Assembly: GCF_021130785.1 (NCBI RefSeq)
Contig: NW_025776248.1
Location: forward strand, 62,001-126,000
DNA: 64,000 bases
Direction: 5' to 3'
Source of the DNA: Homalodisca vitripennis
Taxonomy: Eukaryota; Arthropoda; Insecta; Hemiptera; Cicadellidae
The notes under the pieces were generated by a model. The model searched no databases. It had not been told where the DNA came from and saw only the letters and a list, made by a program, of their open reading frames with translations. A program made the translations under genes and the position numbers. Below are positions 1 to 12,945 of this stretch, piece after piece (positions within the stretch are counted from its first letter, which is position 1; every line of letters begins with the position of its first letter).

Positions 1-636
1 ATCAGTAAAACTGATTTTAACAACCATATCAACCATATTAAGATTAAATTTGCAAAGCAGTTGTTAACAGATTCAACTTTTGCTAATGCATTAACGTTAT
101 TGTTGCTGAATTTCAATGAAACACTGAAAAATCATTACGCAGAATTAAAAACTCAAATGTTGGGTAATCTCTATCAACAATGCTGTAGTCACAACACAGG
201 GTCCAAAACGCATATTCTCCATCAATACATGTATTGAAACTGGAGTAATTTACTGCTATTCAGTTCCAATGAATACTCTGAGAAACAAAAAGTAACCTTA
301 AAGATCGTGTCGGGATTCCGGTGTCAGGATTCAGGTCACTGAATTCACTCCAACGAGATAGCTTCAAAACTTTTGTAAAATTGTGCGTTGTCGGTAAAAA
401 TATTATTCATTATTGAAATGAAATTTATTACGTTTTCATATAAGATCGAATCTCAGTTAGTAACAGTATAGTGGAGGCAACCTGTTTTAAGAAATATTTA
501 TTCAGGTATGTGTAAGAAATTTTATGCCTTCTCAAGTTTAAGTAAATACTGAAGACAAATACAGTAAATTATTGCCGTTAATTTAATTATTTAATTAGTA
601 CTGGATGAATTTATGTTAAAATAAAAAATTTCCCTA

Positions 637-1000
637 TGTTTAAGTGCTCACATAACAATTTTAAATACATATTTGAAAAAGTTCTATGACCTTATCCTAT
701 TGATAAAGACTGCAATATATATTTTTAATTAGTTGTCCAAAAGCACACTCCTAATATTTGTATTTTTTTTTATTGCTAGTAATAAATGCAGAAAATCCTG
801 ATACGTGACATTTTTACGTTATGTGTTGTTTGTAAATGTTTAAGTACTCACATAACAATTTTAAATACATATTTGAAAATTAGAAAAATTTCTATAATCT
901 TGTCTTGTTGAGGACATATCTAATATATTTTTTTTAAGTTATTAATACACAAAATACCTTATATGTGAACGTTGTACGTTAGGTGGTGTTTTAAAATCAA
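637..1000. repeat. two-copy degenerate tandem repeat (period about 200 bp)
   Basis: The stretch beginning 'gtttaagtgctcacataac' at 638 recurs as 'gtttaagtactcacataac' at 838, and both continue with 'aattttaaatacatatttgaaaa'. The copies then diverge, but both run on to a 'gtgaca/gaac..tacgtta' segment near 810 and 970. No coding potential is seen. It lies at the start of the block that is duplicated near 44.5 kb. Confidence 0.6.
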
Positions 1001-1356
1001 TAAAATTGAGTTAGAAGGATGACAGATCGATGTTGATGTCTGAGTCATGGTTGTTCTGTAAAGTTACAATACATTGTCTGACGGTGACCGCACTGATTGA
1101 GAGTCAAATATTCATTCTCATCTAACAGAAATGTCTGTGCTTCTCTACAGTAACGTCAGACAAAAGCTCTCAAAGACATTAAGTATTCATGAACCAGACA
1201 AGGATGAATACGTAGTTAAAGTTTGACCCATTTACTGTCGGATCGTTTTGCACTTTGTACTCCATAATCCAAAACGCGTTAGTCCATAGTTTTTGTTCAG
1301 TTAATTCCAGTTGCGAACATTATTTGTATATATATATAATAGTGATAATAAATAAA

Positions 1357-1391
1357 AATTGGTATATATATATATATATATATATATACCA
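1357..1391. repeat. (TA)n microsatellite in a perfect palindrome
   Basis: A run of TA dinucleotides is bounded by 'ttggtata' on the left and 'tataccaa' on the right, so the whole tract is self-complementary. A shorter TA run lies just upstream near 1,328-1,340. Confidence 0.8.
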
Positions 1392-2339
1392 ACAAAAATG
1401 GCTTATTTTTGCATAAAAATATGTCTGCTGTAAATTACTTAATGTTACCCAAGCTATTCAAGTATAAAAACGTACAACCATTAATAATGGGTTTATTATA
1501 TTTTTTCTCCACTACTGTGTCTTTTACATGTAAGACACCGCACTCTTGGACGCACACATACAATTAGTGAGACAAACCACAAGAATTGCAATAATTTTCT
1601 CTCTAGAGGTACACTTCTAGCTGTATTTCACCTGCAAGTAGAACGTAGACTGTTTGAAACAGTAACATGATTTAAATCAGTATTAAAAACTGGAGTCCGG
1701 GAAGGGCGAACCACTAACCACAAATGTCTAGAGTTGCGGTTAAAGGTTTGATACGAGGAGATAAGTCTAGTTTACTGCGCATAATGATTAGTGAAATGGG
1801 ATCGCTGCAAGAAGCGACCTCAACATTCAATATAATATATTCTGCATGTACTGTCCATCAAAACGTAGTAAAGAAATAAATCAATTGATAACTGTGATCA
1901 GTTTATTGTCATAACTGAGCCAAAAACTATTTTGAACAATTTATAAAATGTTCTTACACTTCAAGTAATTTTAGAGCAATAAAATGAATCAATCATAATA
2001 AGAACGGCTTTAAATCCTCGCAGAAACAATTAAAAAGACGATGGTTGTTAAAGTAATAAAGAAAGGTTCTCAGTAAAGTAATCCAATTAGATGAAAAGAG
2101 GTCCATCTGCGTTTCAATCATGGCGAATGTAAAGCTATTTGCTCCTTCAAAAACTGAGATATCTTATACCTAATTTATATAATTTTCTTTTTCATCTTAT
2201 GATTTCATTCAATTTTTTGAGGTAGTAAAAAAAAAAAAAAATTTAATTCGTCAACTATTTTACTTTCTACTCGTTTATTTGTAAAATCAATTAATTTTCA
2301 AAATAAAATTGAATTCGTATTATATTTGTTTAACTCACT

Positions 2340-2447
2340 GGAATATCATCAGCATACTGCACATTTCTTCCGTTTGCAATGATGATTCTGTCATTGACAT
2401 AGACAAGGAAAAGAAAAGGACTAAGATAGGTTCCTTGAGAGACTCCA
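2340..2447 (-). pseudogene. LINE reverse transcriptase relic (motif fragment)
   Basis: Read on the minus strand, this stretch encodes a recognisable piece of a non-LTR retrotransposon reverse transcriptase. It has a GVSQGT..SPFLFL..VND block (compare the family pattern GVPQGS.LGPLLFL..IND) and ends with a QYADD catalytic box. Only about 36 codons are readable and the flanks are decayed. The matching place in the duplicated block (47,050-47,140) carries a more decayed version of the same piece, so the LINE insertion predates the segmental duplication. Confidence 0.7.
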
Positions 2448-3607
2448 TAGCTAATTTTAATTTAATTACAAATTTTAAATTGATTTAACATGAGATCTAT
2501 GACTTAAAAATGAAATAAAATATAAGCAATGTATGCCTGGAATGCTGTGGAAGAGAGACTCTAGTTTATGAAGCAGGGTGGGATGAATAAAATCGTACTT
2601 GTACTCTGTCTCATGTTTTTCTATGCGATAAATTAACACTTTTTCAAGCTTCGTCCACCTCATGATGAATATTGCAATCAAAAGAATATTGCCTGTACAG
2701 CTATATAGGAATCAATCTTTATAAAAGTGCTGTTATAAATAAACCGACCAATAATTAAAAACGTCTTATATTAAAAATAAATTGCTTGGATTAAAATCAC
2801 CTTTATTCACTAGTTTCAAAATTATATAAACATCCAATAAAAATAATCTGAGTCAAATTTATACTGTGGTTTGGAAAACGATTTTTCTCTGCGATGTTTC
2901 ACTCAAGGCTAATGGAACTATAAACAAATGTAAACAAATTATGTATACATTTCGTAACTTTTTCTAAACAATATTACACTTCATACTAAAATAATTTGTT
3001 ATACTTATTATAATCCTTAAAATATTTAACCTCTTCATAATTTGCGAGGTTTCACTTATAGCTTATCGACCTGAAGTAAGGAAACAACTCAAAATAGGGA
3101 TTATTGAAGTAACAATGTAGGTTAGTTCGTGGGTTAAATGTCACTTCGCATTAAGTTAATACCAAAAATCGCCAATACCAATACTCCTGCGGGCAGCGTT
3201 GCCTCTAACGTTTACCATAGAGTAATGAATTTGGCTGAGATGAACTAAATCAAAGAATATACTTGACGATACCAAGGCAATAGCAACAGTTTCTGACTCT
3301 TTGATTGGTAATTTAGACAATTTAAAATAGAAAACTATATTTTGTTTCCTTCGCCACCAATGGCTATTTTGCGTTTATTCATTATCTTGTGGCTGTGGAA
3401 CGAACCAATTAGTTTATTTCACACTTAACTAAATCGAACGTTTTACCCCCTGATCCCGTATCCTGAGCTCTGATGTCAGAATTTTCCTGACATTTCAGAG
3501 GAGTCAGCTGATCCTCCTGGCAACCCCCATCACGGCGGTTTCCTGCATTAAGTTGTTCCCTGCCCAGTGTATAACCAACAATTCCGGACTTTAAACATCT
3601 CTTGCGT

Positions 3608-3631
3608 AAACACACACACACACACACACAT
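3608..3631. repeat. (CA)n microsatellite
   Basis: About eleven CA repeats in a row. The small open frames around it come from the repeat and have no family support. Confidence 0.9.
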
Positions 3632-4647
3632 GAATTTCTGACATGAATACTTAGGTATTCAATAACTTTGAAAAAAATAATTCTTACTTATTAGAATGAA
3701 AACAATATAAAAACACACAGAGTCAAACTTCATGTGGTTGCACAAATTAGTTGCTGAGGATTAAAAAATAATGCTTAGAAACTAATAATAATTTATTTAT
3801 AAAGCATTCTTACATCGCCGATTTTACATTCAAATTCCTAAATACACTCATAAAATATCGTTAGAGTCTATTTGGTAATCTATGTTCAAGATGTAAATGA
3901 TAAGAAGGATACTAAAACAGTAGAGGTGAACTTTTATTTACTTTTACACAAATGCAAAAATGTCTATATATTTGACATTTAAGTTAGAGGAAGCGATGAT
4001 AGTGCAAGTCCTAAATATTGTTTGGTTTTTAATAACAAATGGAGGGCGATAAGAATTTTAGTCTTGTTGAATATTAACTCAGGCTTGATATTTTCTAAGA
4101 CTAATTGTTTACTTTTATTCTTATACTACTTTGAAATCGGTTTGTATGATACAATTCTGCATTGTATTATTTCTATCTCCAATTGTATTTTTATAGAGTT
4201 AAAACTTAAGTGAGATTTTATCGGAGATTATAACACCTTAATTGAGTTTACATTTCGTTCCATTTTGCCTTTAAACAAATAAACCGATTCTAGCTTGTGT
4301 AGCCTTTCTGGTATTATTTGATAATTGTTTAATTAATTATTATAAATAAAAACACGTTTACTTATGGATGTTAGGTAGTTTCATCAATATATGGTTTATC
4401 AGCAAAACTATATATGTCACGTTTTGCATAAATCCTAAGAAAGTATTTAAGAATTATTTGTTTAGATCACAACACGGAACTATACACAAATTAATACTTA
4501 TTTCCAAACTAATTCTTGAGGATGCTACTAGTGTGCCTTTAACTGGGACCTTATTGTCGGGTACCCTTAAATACCCTCACAAACCGAGATTAGAAAATAT
4601 GGTGTAAATGATATTGTGAAAAGAAGAAGACAAGTATATTATGATAA

Positions 4648-5530
4648 ACTAGCAGTTAACCGCAGCTTCGCGCATAATTTAGATGTTTTTGCATGTGTGT
4701 GAGCATTTCCGAGTGAATTATATTTCCGACGCCTAAATGAATTATATTTGAGTTTGCCTTCTTCCCATGGTCAATAAAATATGTCAAAAGTGCACAATTA
4801 TGGCCATTTTATTTTAATCAATTCTTAGTGCTTTTTTGCCATGGTTGAGTTTGTTTTGTTTCTCATATCAAAAATATATACAAACATATGTCATAGAAGC
4901 CTATTTCGGTCATAAAGCGTCTAATTATGACTATTTAAAACTATTTAGAGGATGAGATGTTACTGATGCCACAATTAAGTTTACTTTGCTGCTCTGATCA
5001 AGAAGATAATATACGTTAGCAAGTTTGAGAAGGCCACTTCTTACCAAAGACAACTAAGATGGGTATTACAGTGTCTATTTATAGTACGATTTTCTAATAT
5101 TTGTCTTTGATATATGAGTATTAACCATGCATACTTAATATTTGCTAACATTTAGATTAATTTGAATTCCTTATCTTGATATTTTCTTACCCTGTGCACT
5201 ACAGCTGCTGGAAAAAAGGTTGAAATGAGAAGTATTGTTACTATCAAGCTTACCCTGCTTTCAATACTAAAAATTTAAACAAATTGTAGTAAATTAATTA
5301 AACATGTTTTTGATGTTATAAAAGAATGTTTACACAGAGCATTGCATTTAAAAGGTTCTTTCAATTAATAACATGTTTCCTGTAATGTAACTTTAGACAC
5401 CAGTTAGGCATAGCCAGGAGGATTTTTTGAAAAAAAAAAAGGAACCCTAAGATGTCAATGTAAACTTTCAGTGAAATCGTTCCAGTACGTAATTGAGTAA
5501 CACAAACACACACAGACCTGCTTAGAGTTT
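4648..5530. repeat. interspersed repeat with 'GCTTCGC' head, copy A
   Basis: It begins 'actagcagttaaccgcagct' followed by 'tcgcgcat', matching the heads at 15,304 and 15,525. Internal blocks match copy B (for example 'gatgccacaattaagtttac' near 4,966 with 'gatgccacgattgagcttgc' near 15,630). Others match copy C near 62.2-62.5 kb (for example the 'agacaactaagatggg' stretch near 5,048). It ends with a 'ggcatagcc...aaatcgttccag' segment like copy B. No open frame is conserved between copies, so it is a non-coding SINE-like or LINE-tail-like repeat of about 0.9 kb. Confidence 0.6.
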
Positions 5531-8500
5531 TACATAACAGTAAAATTACAAACTCATAAAAGTTCTGCATACCGAATTTGCAAGTTAAAAATTAATAAAA
5601 TTATGAAAACGGTAAAATATTTTTGAACTTGCTTGTCAAATAAACCCAAACGAGTATTTAATTATCAATGAATAATTTAATATTACCATACTAGAAATAT
5701 AGTTTATATCGTAGAAATAGAGTTAAGATGCTTAAATGTTAGAGCATTATTATATAGGTAACGAGCTACGTTGAGTGAGTTTTAGTAAGTGATATATCTA
5801 CCTAATTACCAATTGTGATAGTAATGAAACATATCTTTTGTAATTATAAATTTACTTTGGCGTTAACTTGACCCGGCCCGATGTCATGCTGTGACAAGGG
5901 TCGGAGAAAACAAAAGATGGTAGCTTCATCACGGGAATATTAAACTTTAATCCTGTACCAGATAAAGCGCTTCCGTAGCGCTGAGGCAGAAAATAAAGAG
6001 CACAAATGTTCTCCCTGTAAGATAGGGTGCTAAATAGTTTTCTTCCAAATTCCACGAAATTAAGGGTAAATAAGTGCATGAGAGGTCAATTCATAAATTT
6101 TTTTATAATTTTATCTTACTACTTTCCCGATATTGGTTCTTTCCTAAAAAAGTTCACAATACATAAACGTAAACTATGTTACTGAATATAAGTCCAAATA
6201 CGTCATGGAATTACATTTAAGGAATATTTAAGCAGGAGGATTTCTTCCAAAGAATATATACTAATAAAAAAGCGAAATTTTGAGATAAAAATTTTGAAAT
6301 ATCTAGCTGTAAAAAATTACAACAGGATAATACATATTCGTATTTATTATAGAACATAATTTAGTCTTCAGATAGAATTAGACACATATGCTTTCTTAAA
6401 CGCTCTGTGAATATTATTGTTTATTAGGAAGTATTACTGATATTGTAGGAAGATTCTATGCTATCAATTATATCCGATATATGTATTTTATCAAATTATT
6501 TTATTAAAAAAATATGTGAAATGGAATTTATAAGAGACAGAATGAAACTTGTTAATTATTTAATTTATATTGATTTATTGATTTCAATCCTTTATTTATA
6601 CCAAAGGTTAAACCTTGTTGGTTTTGGGAATTAACAGACATGGTGATGTGTGTGAAACTTTGCTAAACATACGTATGACCTACGAGTTAGTAAAACAAGC
6701 AATGCATTTTATAAACTTTTTTTTGTTACAACAATTAATTCACAGGATTATTTTTTCCCACTTCTTAAGTAAAAATGTCAAGACTTACTTCCTAATAGTT
6801 TAGTATTATCCAATGAACTTTAAATAACATTAAACACAGATTTTCTGATCTCAGAAGTTACAGATACAATTTTTTAATGAAAATGTTTAAAGAAAAAGCA
6901 TGCATACGAAAACAGCCATGGCATTTATATTCCTTGAAATTTTCTGGAAATTCCCGTAGTTTCTGCTGAGTAGTGAGGTATTAAGTTATTTATCTGCATA
7001 TACTCATAAGCATTTTGACGCTCTATGGTGGTAAATAATTAGTATTTTCGTAATGACCAACATTTGAGCAGGTTATAAACAGCTAAAAACTAATAAAAAT
7101 ATTGTGAATGCGCTGTGTCATAGATAAACAATAGTTAAATGTGTATTTGTTCTCTTTTTAGATCGACATAATGTGTTTTTCTTATAAAATTCAAAATAAT
7201 GAATAGAGAAAAGCATTTCTTAGTACAGAAAAGTGAAAGCAATGCATGTTACCTGAAGACAACTTGGACAAAATCTTATGATGACATTTCAATAACATAC
7301 TGAACCCAAATTTGTTTTCCTTTATAACACCATTTATTGCTATGTTATATTTTGGTACTACCTAAGTTACAAACTCTTTCAGTTCCAGTGCATGTTTAAT
7401 AATTATAATATTTTACGGATGAGGTATGAATTATTTTGTTATATTATCAATATAAAGTACGTTCTCAAGGTCACTTATTTATGATTAACCAATAGGATGT
7501 ACGTATATGTCACATGTAGCGCCGCTTAACAGATACATTAACATCCATTCAAAATGTTAAAGTCTATAGCTTAAGTCAAATCAATATAAGTCTATAGCTT
7601 AAATTAATTTTCCAACCAAAACGTCAAAACCATCAAATATGTAAATTTTATACCACAACTTTCTTGGGGACGCGTTTTTTTTCTGGTCAAACGATTTAAT
7701 AATAATAAACTTTTAAAATCACTTCTAAAAGTAATCTGTATGAAGATTCTGATAAAATGTGGGCTAAAACCTTTTTACAATTATAAATAAATAAAATTGT
7801 ATCCTTAACGGCAAAAAAGCTTTCTTTCAATAAAGTAATGTCAGTTCTTTTACTAAGAAATTGTAAAAGGTTACAAAATCAGCTCAAACTGTAAAAGAAA
7901 ACTGTCCCACAAATGCAACTTAATTACAACTGCTTTTATCTAAAACCTTCCTGAAAGACACAGTAATTGCAGAATCAAATAACGCGGTAAATTAATGGTT
8001 ACAGTTATTTACACGTCGGTGAATATTTGACCTACAATCAGTAAATACCCAGCCATGTGTAACACTCCCCCAGTTTTAGACGAGATGTAGACCACCTCAA
8101 TATATGTAAAATTGATTTAGTACTCAATTGACACAATGTTGATTTGATTTGAATACGTTTTTCTATTTCAATTTTGTACCCATGCAATAATAAGCGCCAG
8201 CGTTTGTTACTTCATAGAACTTCTAGTATTTAACTAAACTTCGTGAAAATGTTTATTGTTTTCATCGGTTCTTTCTATATAGTCTTTACCTTATTTTACG
8301 AATATTAGTTTTCTGTAGCGTACTATTAGAATTTACTTCTTTTATATTGCCTTAAATTTGTGTTCTGAAACGTTACTTATAATTCCACGACGGACAAGTC
8401 ACGGAATTTTTTCCACTGTGTCTTGATTTGTTGAGTTTAAAAATGTTTGAAAATTTTTAAAGGAAGTATAATTTATTTAAATTGCAAAATGAATTCCCTC

Positions 8501-10129
8501 GTAGGTAAATTTATAAGGTAGTACGGAACACCTTTGAACTTTCATCGTTGAAGTTGCATTCCAAAAGTGTATATCTAGAGTTGTTAGGTCACTTACTAAA
8601 GTTACATATGATTGTACTTACTTTTATAAAAATCTCGTTATTCTGTTATTTTTCCTACCCCATCACGACAAAACCCATAAGACCGTAAGAACAATCTAAA
8701 AATGTTAAACATTTCTGCCAAATCCTATTAAGTTACATGCACCATCATCGTACTAGTTTTCAAAACATAAAATTGAACTCTCCTGCAAAACTAAAAGTCA
8801 TTACATCAGTTAATTCTCAAATTATCGTGTAGACAAAATATAGGATAGAAATGAAACTTGTCCAGCCCTTAGACTGATGGGCTTCGGTAACGTTTAGTTA
8901 ATGAATTTATTTATTCATTCTAATTGTACCACTCTTTGATAATGAGAATAATACAAAAGGTTATGTAAGTAACTTAAAAACAAAAAATTCAAGTTTAATT
9001 AGGACATGTCCAAGATAATGTGAAATAAATACTTTTAAACAATTAGTAAGAGTGAGGATAAACATTAAAACAATAACAGGTGCAAGGATCACAAAAATGC
9101 AATAGAAAATACAATGCAATTTAACTAATTACCTTGATTTAAATACAAATTTAATCATACCCTGAAAAAAGGACAGATACGTATCTTTATTACGTAATAG
9201 AAAAGTTCAAATATTTAGATACTATATTTGCAAACTATTACTTTTGACATGGCATTGTTATGGCTGGGGAAAGTTAGGTGGTGGATCACGAATGACATCT
9301 GTGACCTTGACCTCATTGAGACTCGGAAGCCGATTCTCCCGGAAGTAGTTCTGGAGAGTCGGAATAGCTATTAAGCAGCTTAAAGAGTAATATGCTGTAC
9401 TATATCACTCTTTGGCCCTTCAGTGAATAAATCTCTTGGCTTAAGTCAATTGAGATATAGGCAACTCGCTGAACAACAGCTGGAGCTTCACGAACTCCAA
9501 GTAGCCTGAGGAAACTATCCTGTTTACTCTGTTTTAAATGTTGTGCTATCCGAAATGTATACGCATCTCACAATTATTCATATATTTTTTGATAACGTGT
9601 ATATTATCGTCACAAAATACATACTAGTGTGAAAAATACTTCATGTAAATTCTTTAAGCTATATTGCTTGGCCATCTTCTGAGGAGACAAGACGGATTTG
9701 AACTTAGGAGAAAAATGTAATTATGTCTAATAATTTCATAAGTGGTTTCATATATCATTCCAACTCAGAACCATTCTCTGTTTTACTTTATGGAATACAT
9801 ATTATCTAATATATTCTTGGACGCTTCCATCGCTTATATTTGGTCAGGTTTGTGACAACTTCATTAAAGATTAGAACAAATTGTGGTACGTAAAATATCT
9901 GTTTCAGAATTTATTCTGCAAAGCAAGTTGGCAAGGTAATAATACATATTCAATTTCAACAGAGCATGATTTGTGAAAGTCACCTTTGTGTAATGTATTA
10001 TTCATTCTAGCCAAGTAACGTCTGATTAAAGATAAACCTTGGAGGGAAATTGTATAGCATTCATTTGTTTTCAACGGAGTTGTACACATTATTCGTGTAA
10101 CTATCTTAATAACTATAATAATAATATGA

Positions 10130-10660
10130 AACCTATGACAATAATATTATATCGAATCAATGATTTAATTTTGTATTATTTTTCATGTAATGTGACGATT
10201 GACTCTATATTACAAATTATGACTAAAAAAAATGTACGTGACAAAACGAGATATAATTTATTTGTCAAGTTATGCAAAATTGACTATAACGTTTCTTTAA
10301 TAACATTTCCCAAATCCTACCAAAATCACCATGCGTATATAATTGAAAAACCACGTTTACATAATATATCTGAATTTCTAAATTTGGACCTTTCCTATTT
10401 CTAGTCTTTGTGAATGATTTTAGTTATAATGTACGTAATTTTAGTGTACTATACGCTGATGAAACAACGTTTCTCTATTCGGATAAATTGTCTAATTGAA
10501 ATTGAATTGTCATAAACTTGGCTTTAAGCTAATAGTTTAGTTATTAATAAAAAGAAAACAGAAAACATGAGTTTTTCTTTAAATAATAACCTGTCTGTTG
10601 ATAGTGACTTTGCCAAACATGTTAAACTTTTAGGTTTTAACACCGCATTAAAGTGGGATG
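10130..10660 (+). pseudogene. old LINE reverse transcriptase, 5' part (upstream of mariner)
   Basis: From 10,383 to about 10,487 the frame reads a [11 protein letters not shown] block and then a YADETT box, the expected order for a non-LTR reverse transcriptase. The catalytic YADD has decayed to YADE. From about 10,535 to 10,660 a second block (a KKTE.M.F...VKLLGF....LKW pattern) is the usual region downstream of the catalytic box. The frame stops at 10,661 because a mariner element is inserted, and it resumes at 13,571. Similarity with the paralogous duplicate ends just before this, near 10,100, so the LINE entered copy 1 only, or was lost from the other copy. Confidence 0.75.
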
Positions 10661-10795
10661 TACAAAAATGATCTGACGGTTTTATAATGTAAACAACTCA
10701 AACGTTTAAAGTGGTACAAAGTGTTTTATTGCAGATTTCAGATTGGTATTTATGAACATTTATAAAAATAACCAAAAAAGGGCGAGTTTATCCGT

Positions 10796-11380
10796 TTAAG
10801 ATTTGAATATAACGTATTTCAAATGATGTCCGTCTTTGGCGATGCATTCTTCCAATCTTGCACTGAAATTGTCAAACACTTTCCCTAACATTTCAGGAAA
10901 GAGGTTGGCTATTCCTTGGCGTATGGTTTCCTTCAGTTCATCCAATGTGCGGGGTTTGTTTGTGTATACTCTAGGTTTCAGCAGTCCCCACAAGAAGAAG
11001 CCACAGATGCTGAGATCCAGGGAGCGAGGTGGCCACGCAATGTCCCCGAAACGCGAGATGACTCGGCCACGAAACTTGCTTCTTAAGAAGTTTATTACCA
11101 CATTGGCTGTGTGGGCAGTTTCCCCATCCTGCTGGAACCAAGTTCTGTGGCGGTTGAAGCGATTTATGCGTATTTCGGGGATCAGGAAGTTTTTCAACAT
11201 AGTCAGGTATCGTTGTGAATTGACGGTTACAGTTAGACCGTTCTCTTCAAAATAGTATGGGCCTATAACACAATTTTTTGTTACGCCATACCACACAGTG
11301 ACCTTGGGACTGTGAAGAGGTCGTTTATGCAGTTCTTCTGGATTGTTTTCTGACCAATATCGGAAATTCTGTTTATTAAC
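10796..11380 (-). pseudogene. mariner transposase, C-terminal catalytic part
   Basis: This 3' part of the transposase gene encodes VNKQN.RYWSENNP, HKRPLHSPKVTVWYG, WFQQDGETAHTA and WPPRSLDLS blocks, all typical of a widespread insect mariner family. The second catalytic Asp lies in QQDG. The position expected for the third, 41 residues further on, reads CGFFLWG where family members have CDFFLWG. The spacing therefore fits the DD41D (rosa-like) group, but the third acidic residue is Gly here. The reading frame continues across the LINE insertion into 12,946-12,990. The protein cannot be active as read. Confidence 0.85.
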
Positions 11381-12945
11381 AGAATATGTCTTTAAAGAAT
11401 ATGTTTTGTCTGCTTTTCGCAAGAACTACCAAGTTGATACAGCCTACATCGATATGGCAAAAGCCTTCGACAAGGTCGACCACACAATTCTTGTGTCTAA
11501 GTTGCTGGGTAACGGGGTGGCTGAACCTCTTTTGTCATGGATTTCTAGTTATCTTCAAAAACGTTCTCTGGTCGTGAGGATTGATTCCGCCACTTCCACT
11601 CAGTTCTCACCTTCTTCAGGAGTTCCACAAGGTTCTTTTCTGGGACCTTGCTTCTTCAATGTCTTTTTCAATGACCTACTAGACAAATTAACTGTAAAGG
11701 CCTTACAATTTGCTGACGACCTGAAGATTTTCATCACTGTGTCTACACCAGAAGACTCTCAAGAAATTCAAAATAGCCTTTCCGGAATTGAGGATTGGTG
11801 TGTCAGGAATAACATGTCTGTAAATCCCAGTAAGTGCTCTTGTATAACTTATCACCGCATCAAATCCCCAGTCATATACGTATACTCCGTTTCTGGTACA
11901 TCCATTCCACGGTCCCAGTGTATAAAAGACCTAGGCGTTATATTTGCCAGCGACATGGGATTTTCTTGACATATAGACCACATCAGTAGCAAAGCAAACA
12001 AGATGCTTGGTTTCATAGCAAGATTCTCCAGAGGCATCGACAACCCTTCTGCTCTTCGCTCTCTGTATTGTTCCCTTGTGAGACAGCTTGTGGAATATGC
12101 AAGTCCCGTGTGGTCGCCTTACACTGTTGGCAATAGGACGAGACTGGAGGCTCTACAAAGGCGTTTTCTTCGCTTGATTGGTGTCCGGCTGGGTTTTGCC
12201 TATCTTGATGTGCCTGTGGAGGAACTGTCCAGCAATCTGAACTTGTCACCTCTTGCCCTGCGACGTGTCGTGGCTGATGTTGTCCTTCTCTGGAAGATAG
12301 TGAATGGTCGCATGAACTGTCCAGATCTCCTAGCTGAAATCGACCTCAAAGTTCCGGCAAACACAAGATCTCGAGATCTGCTGGGTCGAAGATACCACTC
12401 AACCAACTTCGACTTCAAAAGTCCTTTCGCAATGTTTATTCGCCTGGGAAATCAGGTTGCGTCTGGGTGTGATCTGTTCTTCGATGGACTTCACCAGGTT
12501 CGCCGGCAGGCCTTCTCTCTCCTTTCTGTGAGGGACTAGTGATTTAGATCTACAGTAGTTAGCTTTAATCTGTGTTAAGTGTATGTTCATTGTATTATAT
12601 GTTGTATTTATTTAATTTCACTGTTATTTGTTAAATGTTATATATTATATTTTAATTTATTAGCACAATTTATTTATGTTCGCTCCATACTTGAATAATT
12701 ATTGTTGTTTGTTAATCCTTATTTTTATTTTTTGTTATGTTTTGGATATTTATAACTTGTTACATCTTTGAATACTAATTATTTATTATCAAATTTTGTA
12801 TGATACCTATTTTGTTACTTTATGTAGATTTTTCATCTGTTCGTATTAATTTTATTTTCCGCTGTATCTACTATCTATGCTTGTATTTGTAAATTGGCTG
12901 CTGCCGTTGGAAAATAAATAAATTAATTAATTAATTAACTAATTA
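11381..12945 (+). mobile_element. 5'-truncated LINE inserted in the mariner
   Basis: The insertion splits the mariner transposase between its SDEAHF...GYVN segment and the KQN.RYW segment. A 6-bp direct repeat 'attaac' flanks it (11,375-11,380 and 12,946-12,951); the right copy merges with the LINE tail, so the true duplication could be longer. The element starts inside the reverse transcriptase domain, which is classical 5' truncation. It ends with about 0.4 kb of AT-rich 3' UTR and a 'ggaaaataaataaattaatt' simple tail. It is the youngest of the three layers here. Confidence 0.85.
11382..12539 (+). pseudogene. LINE reverse transcriptase, C-terminal half (Jockey/CR1-like)
   Basis: The frame encodes YIDMAKAFDKVDH, then SGVPQGS.LGP, the catalytic LQFADDLKIF box, a NPSKC.C block and a LG(V)IF thumb region. 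A long C-terminal tail follows (RLGFAYLDVPVEEL, RSRDLLGRRYHSTNF). A single in-frame TGA at 11,967-11,969 is the only break; reading in the same frame resumes with HIDHISSKANKMLGF and continues to the stop at 12,539. The apparent extra N-terminal residues upstream of 11,381 are antisense mariner sequence and not part of the protein. The endonuclease and ORF1 are absent through truncation. The clade assignment is tentative. Confidence 0.85.

Larger units (their letters stand above)
720..10090. repeat. segmental duplication, copy 1 (paralogue near 44.5-52.8 kb)
   Basis: Blocks occur in the same order and orientation at 44.46-52.83 kb. Pairs seen by eye: 1,064-1,250 with 44,673-44,860; 2,045-2,100 with 45,980-46,035; 2,340-2,450 with 47,050-47,140; 5,870-5,990 with 48,640-48,740; 7,855-8,010 with 50,885-51,035; 8,260-8,330 with 51,560-51,610; 9,867-10,085 with 52,600-52,805. 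The best blocks are clearly similar over 150-200 bp with scattered substitutions and indels. Apart from the LINE relic and interspersed repeats listed separately, I see no gene in this 9.4 kb. Short open frames here show no recognisable protein. Confidence 0.8.

Noticed and set aside
10039..10404. 121-codon open frame on the plus strand
   Set aside because: Its end overlaps the LINE RT motif in a different frame; the residues are AT-driven and family-less.
10836..11255. 139-codon open frame on the plus strand
   Set aside because: It is the antisense of the mariner transposase, whose minus-strand frame carries recognisable catalytic blocks.
11343..11380. Apparent N-terminus of the nested LINE protein
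   Set aside because: These codons lie in mariner sequence outside the LINE boundary; the open frame is a chance fusion.
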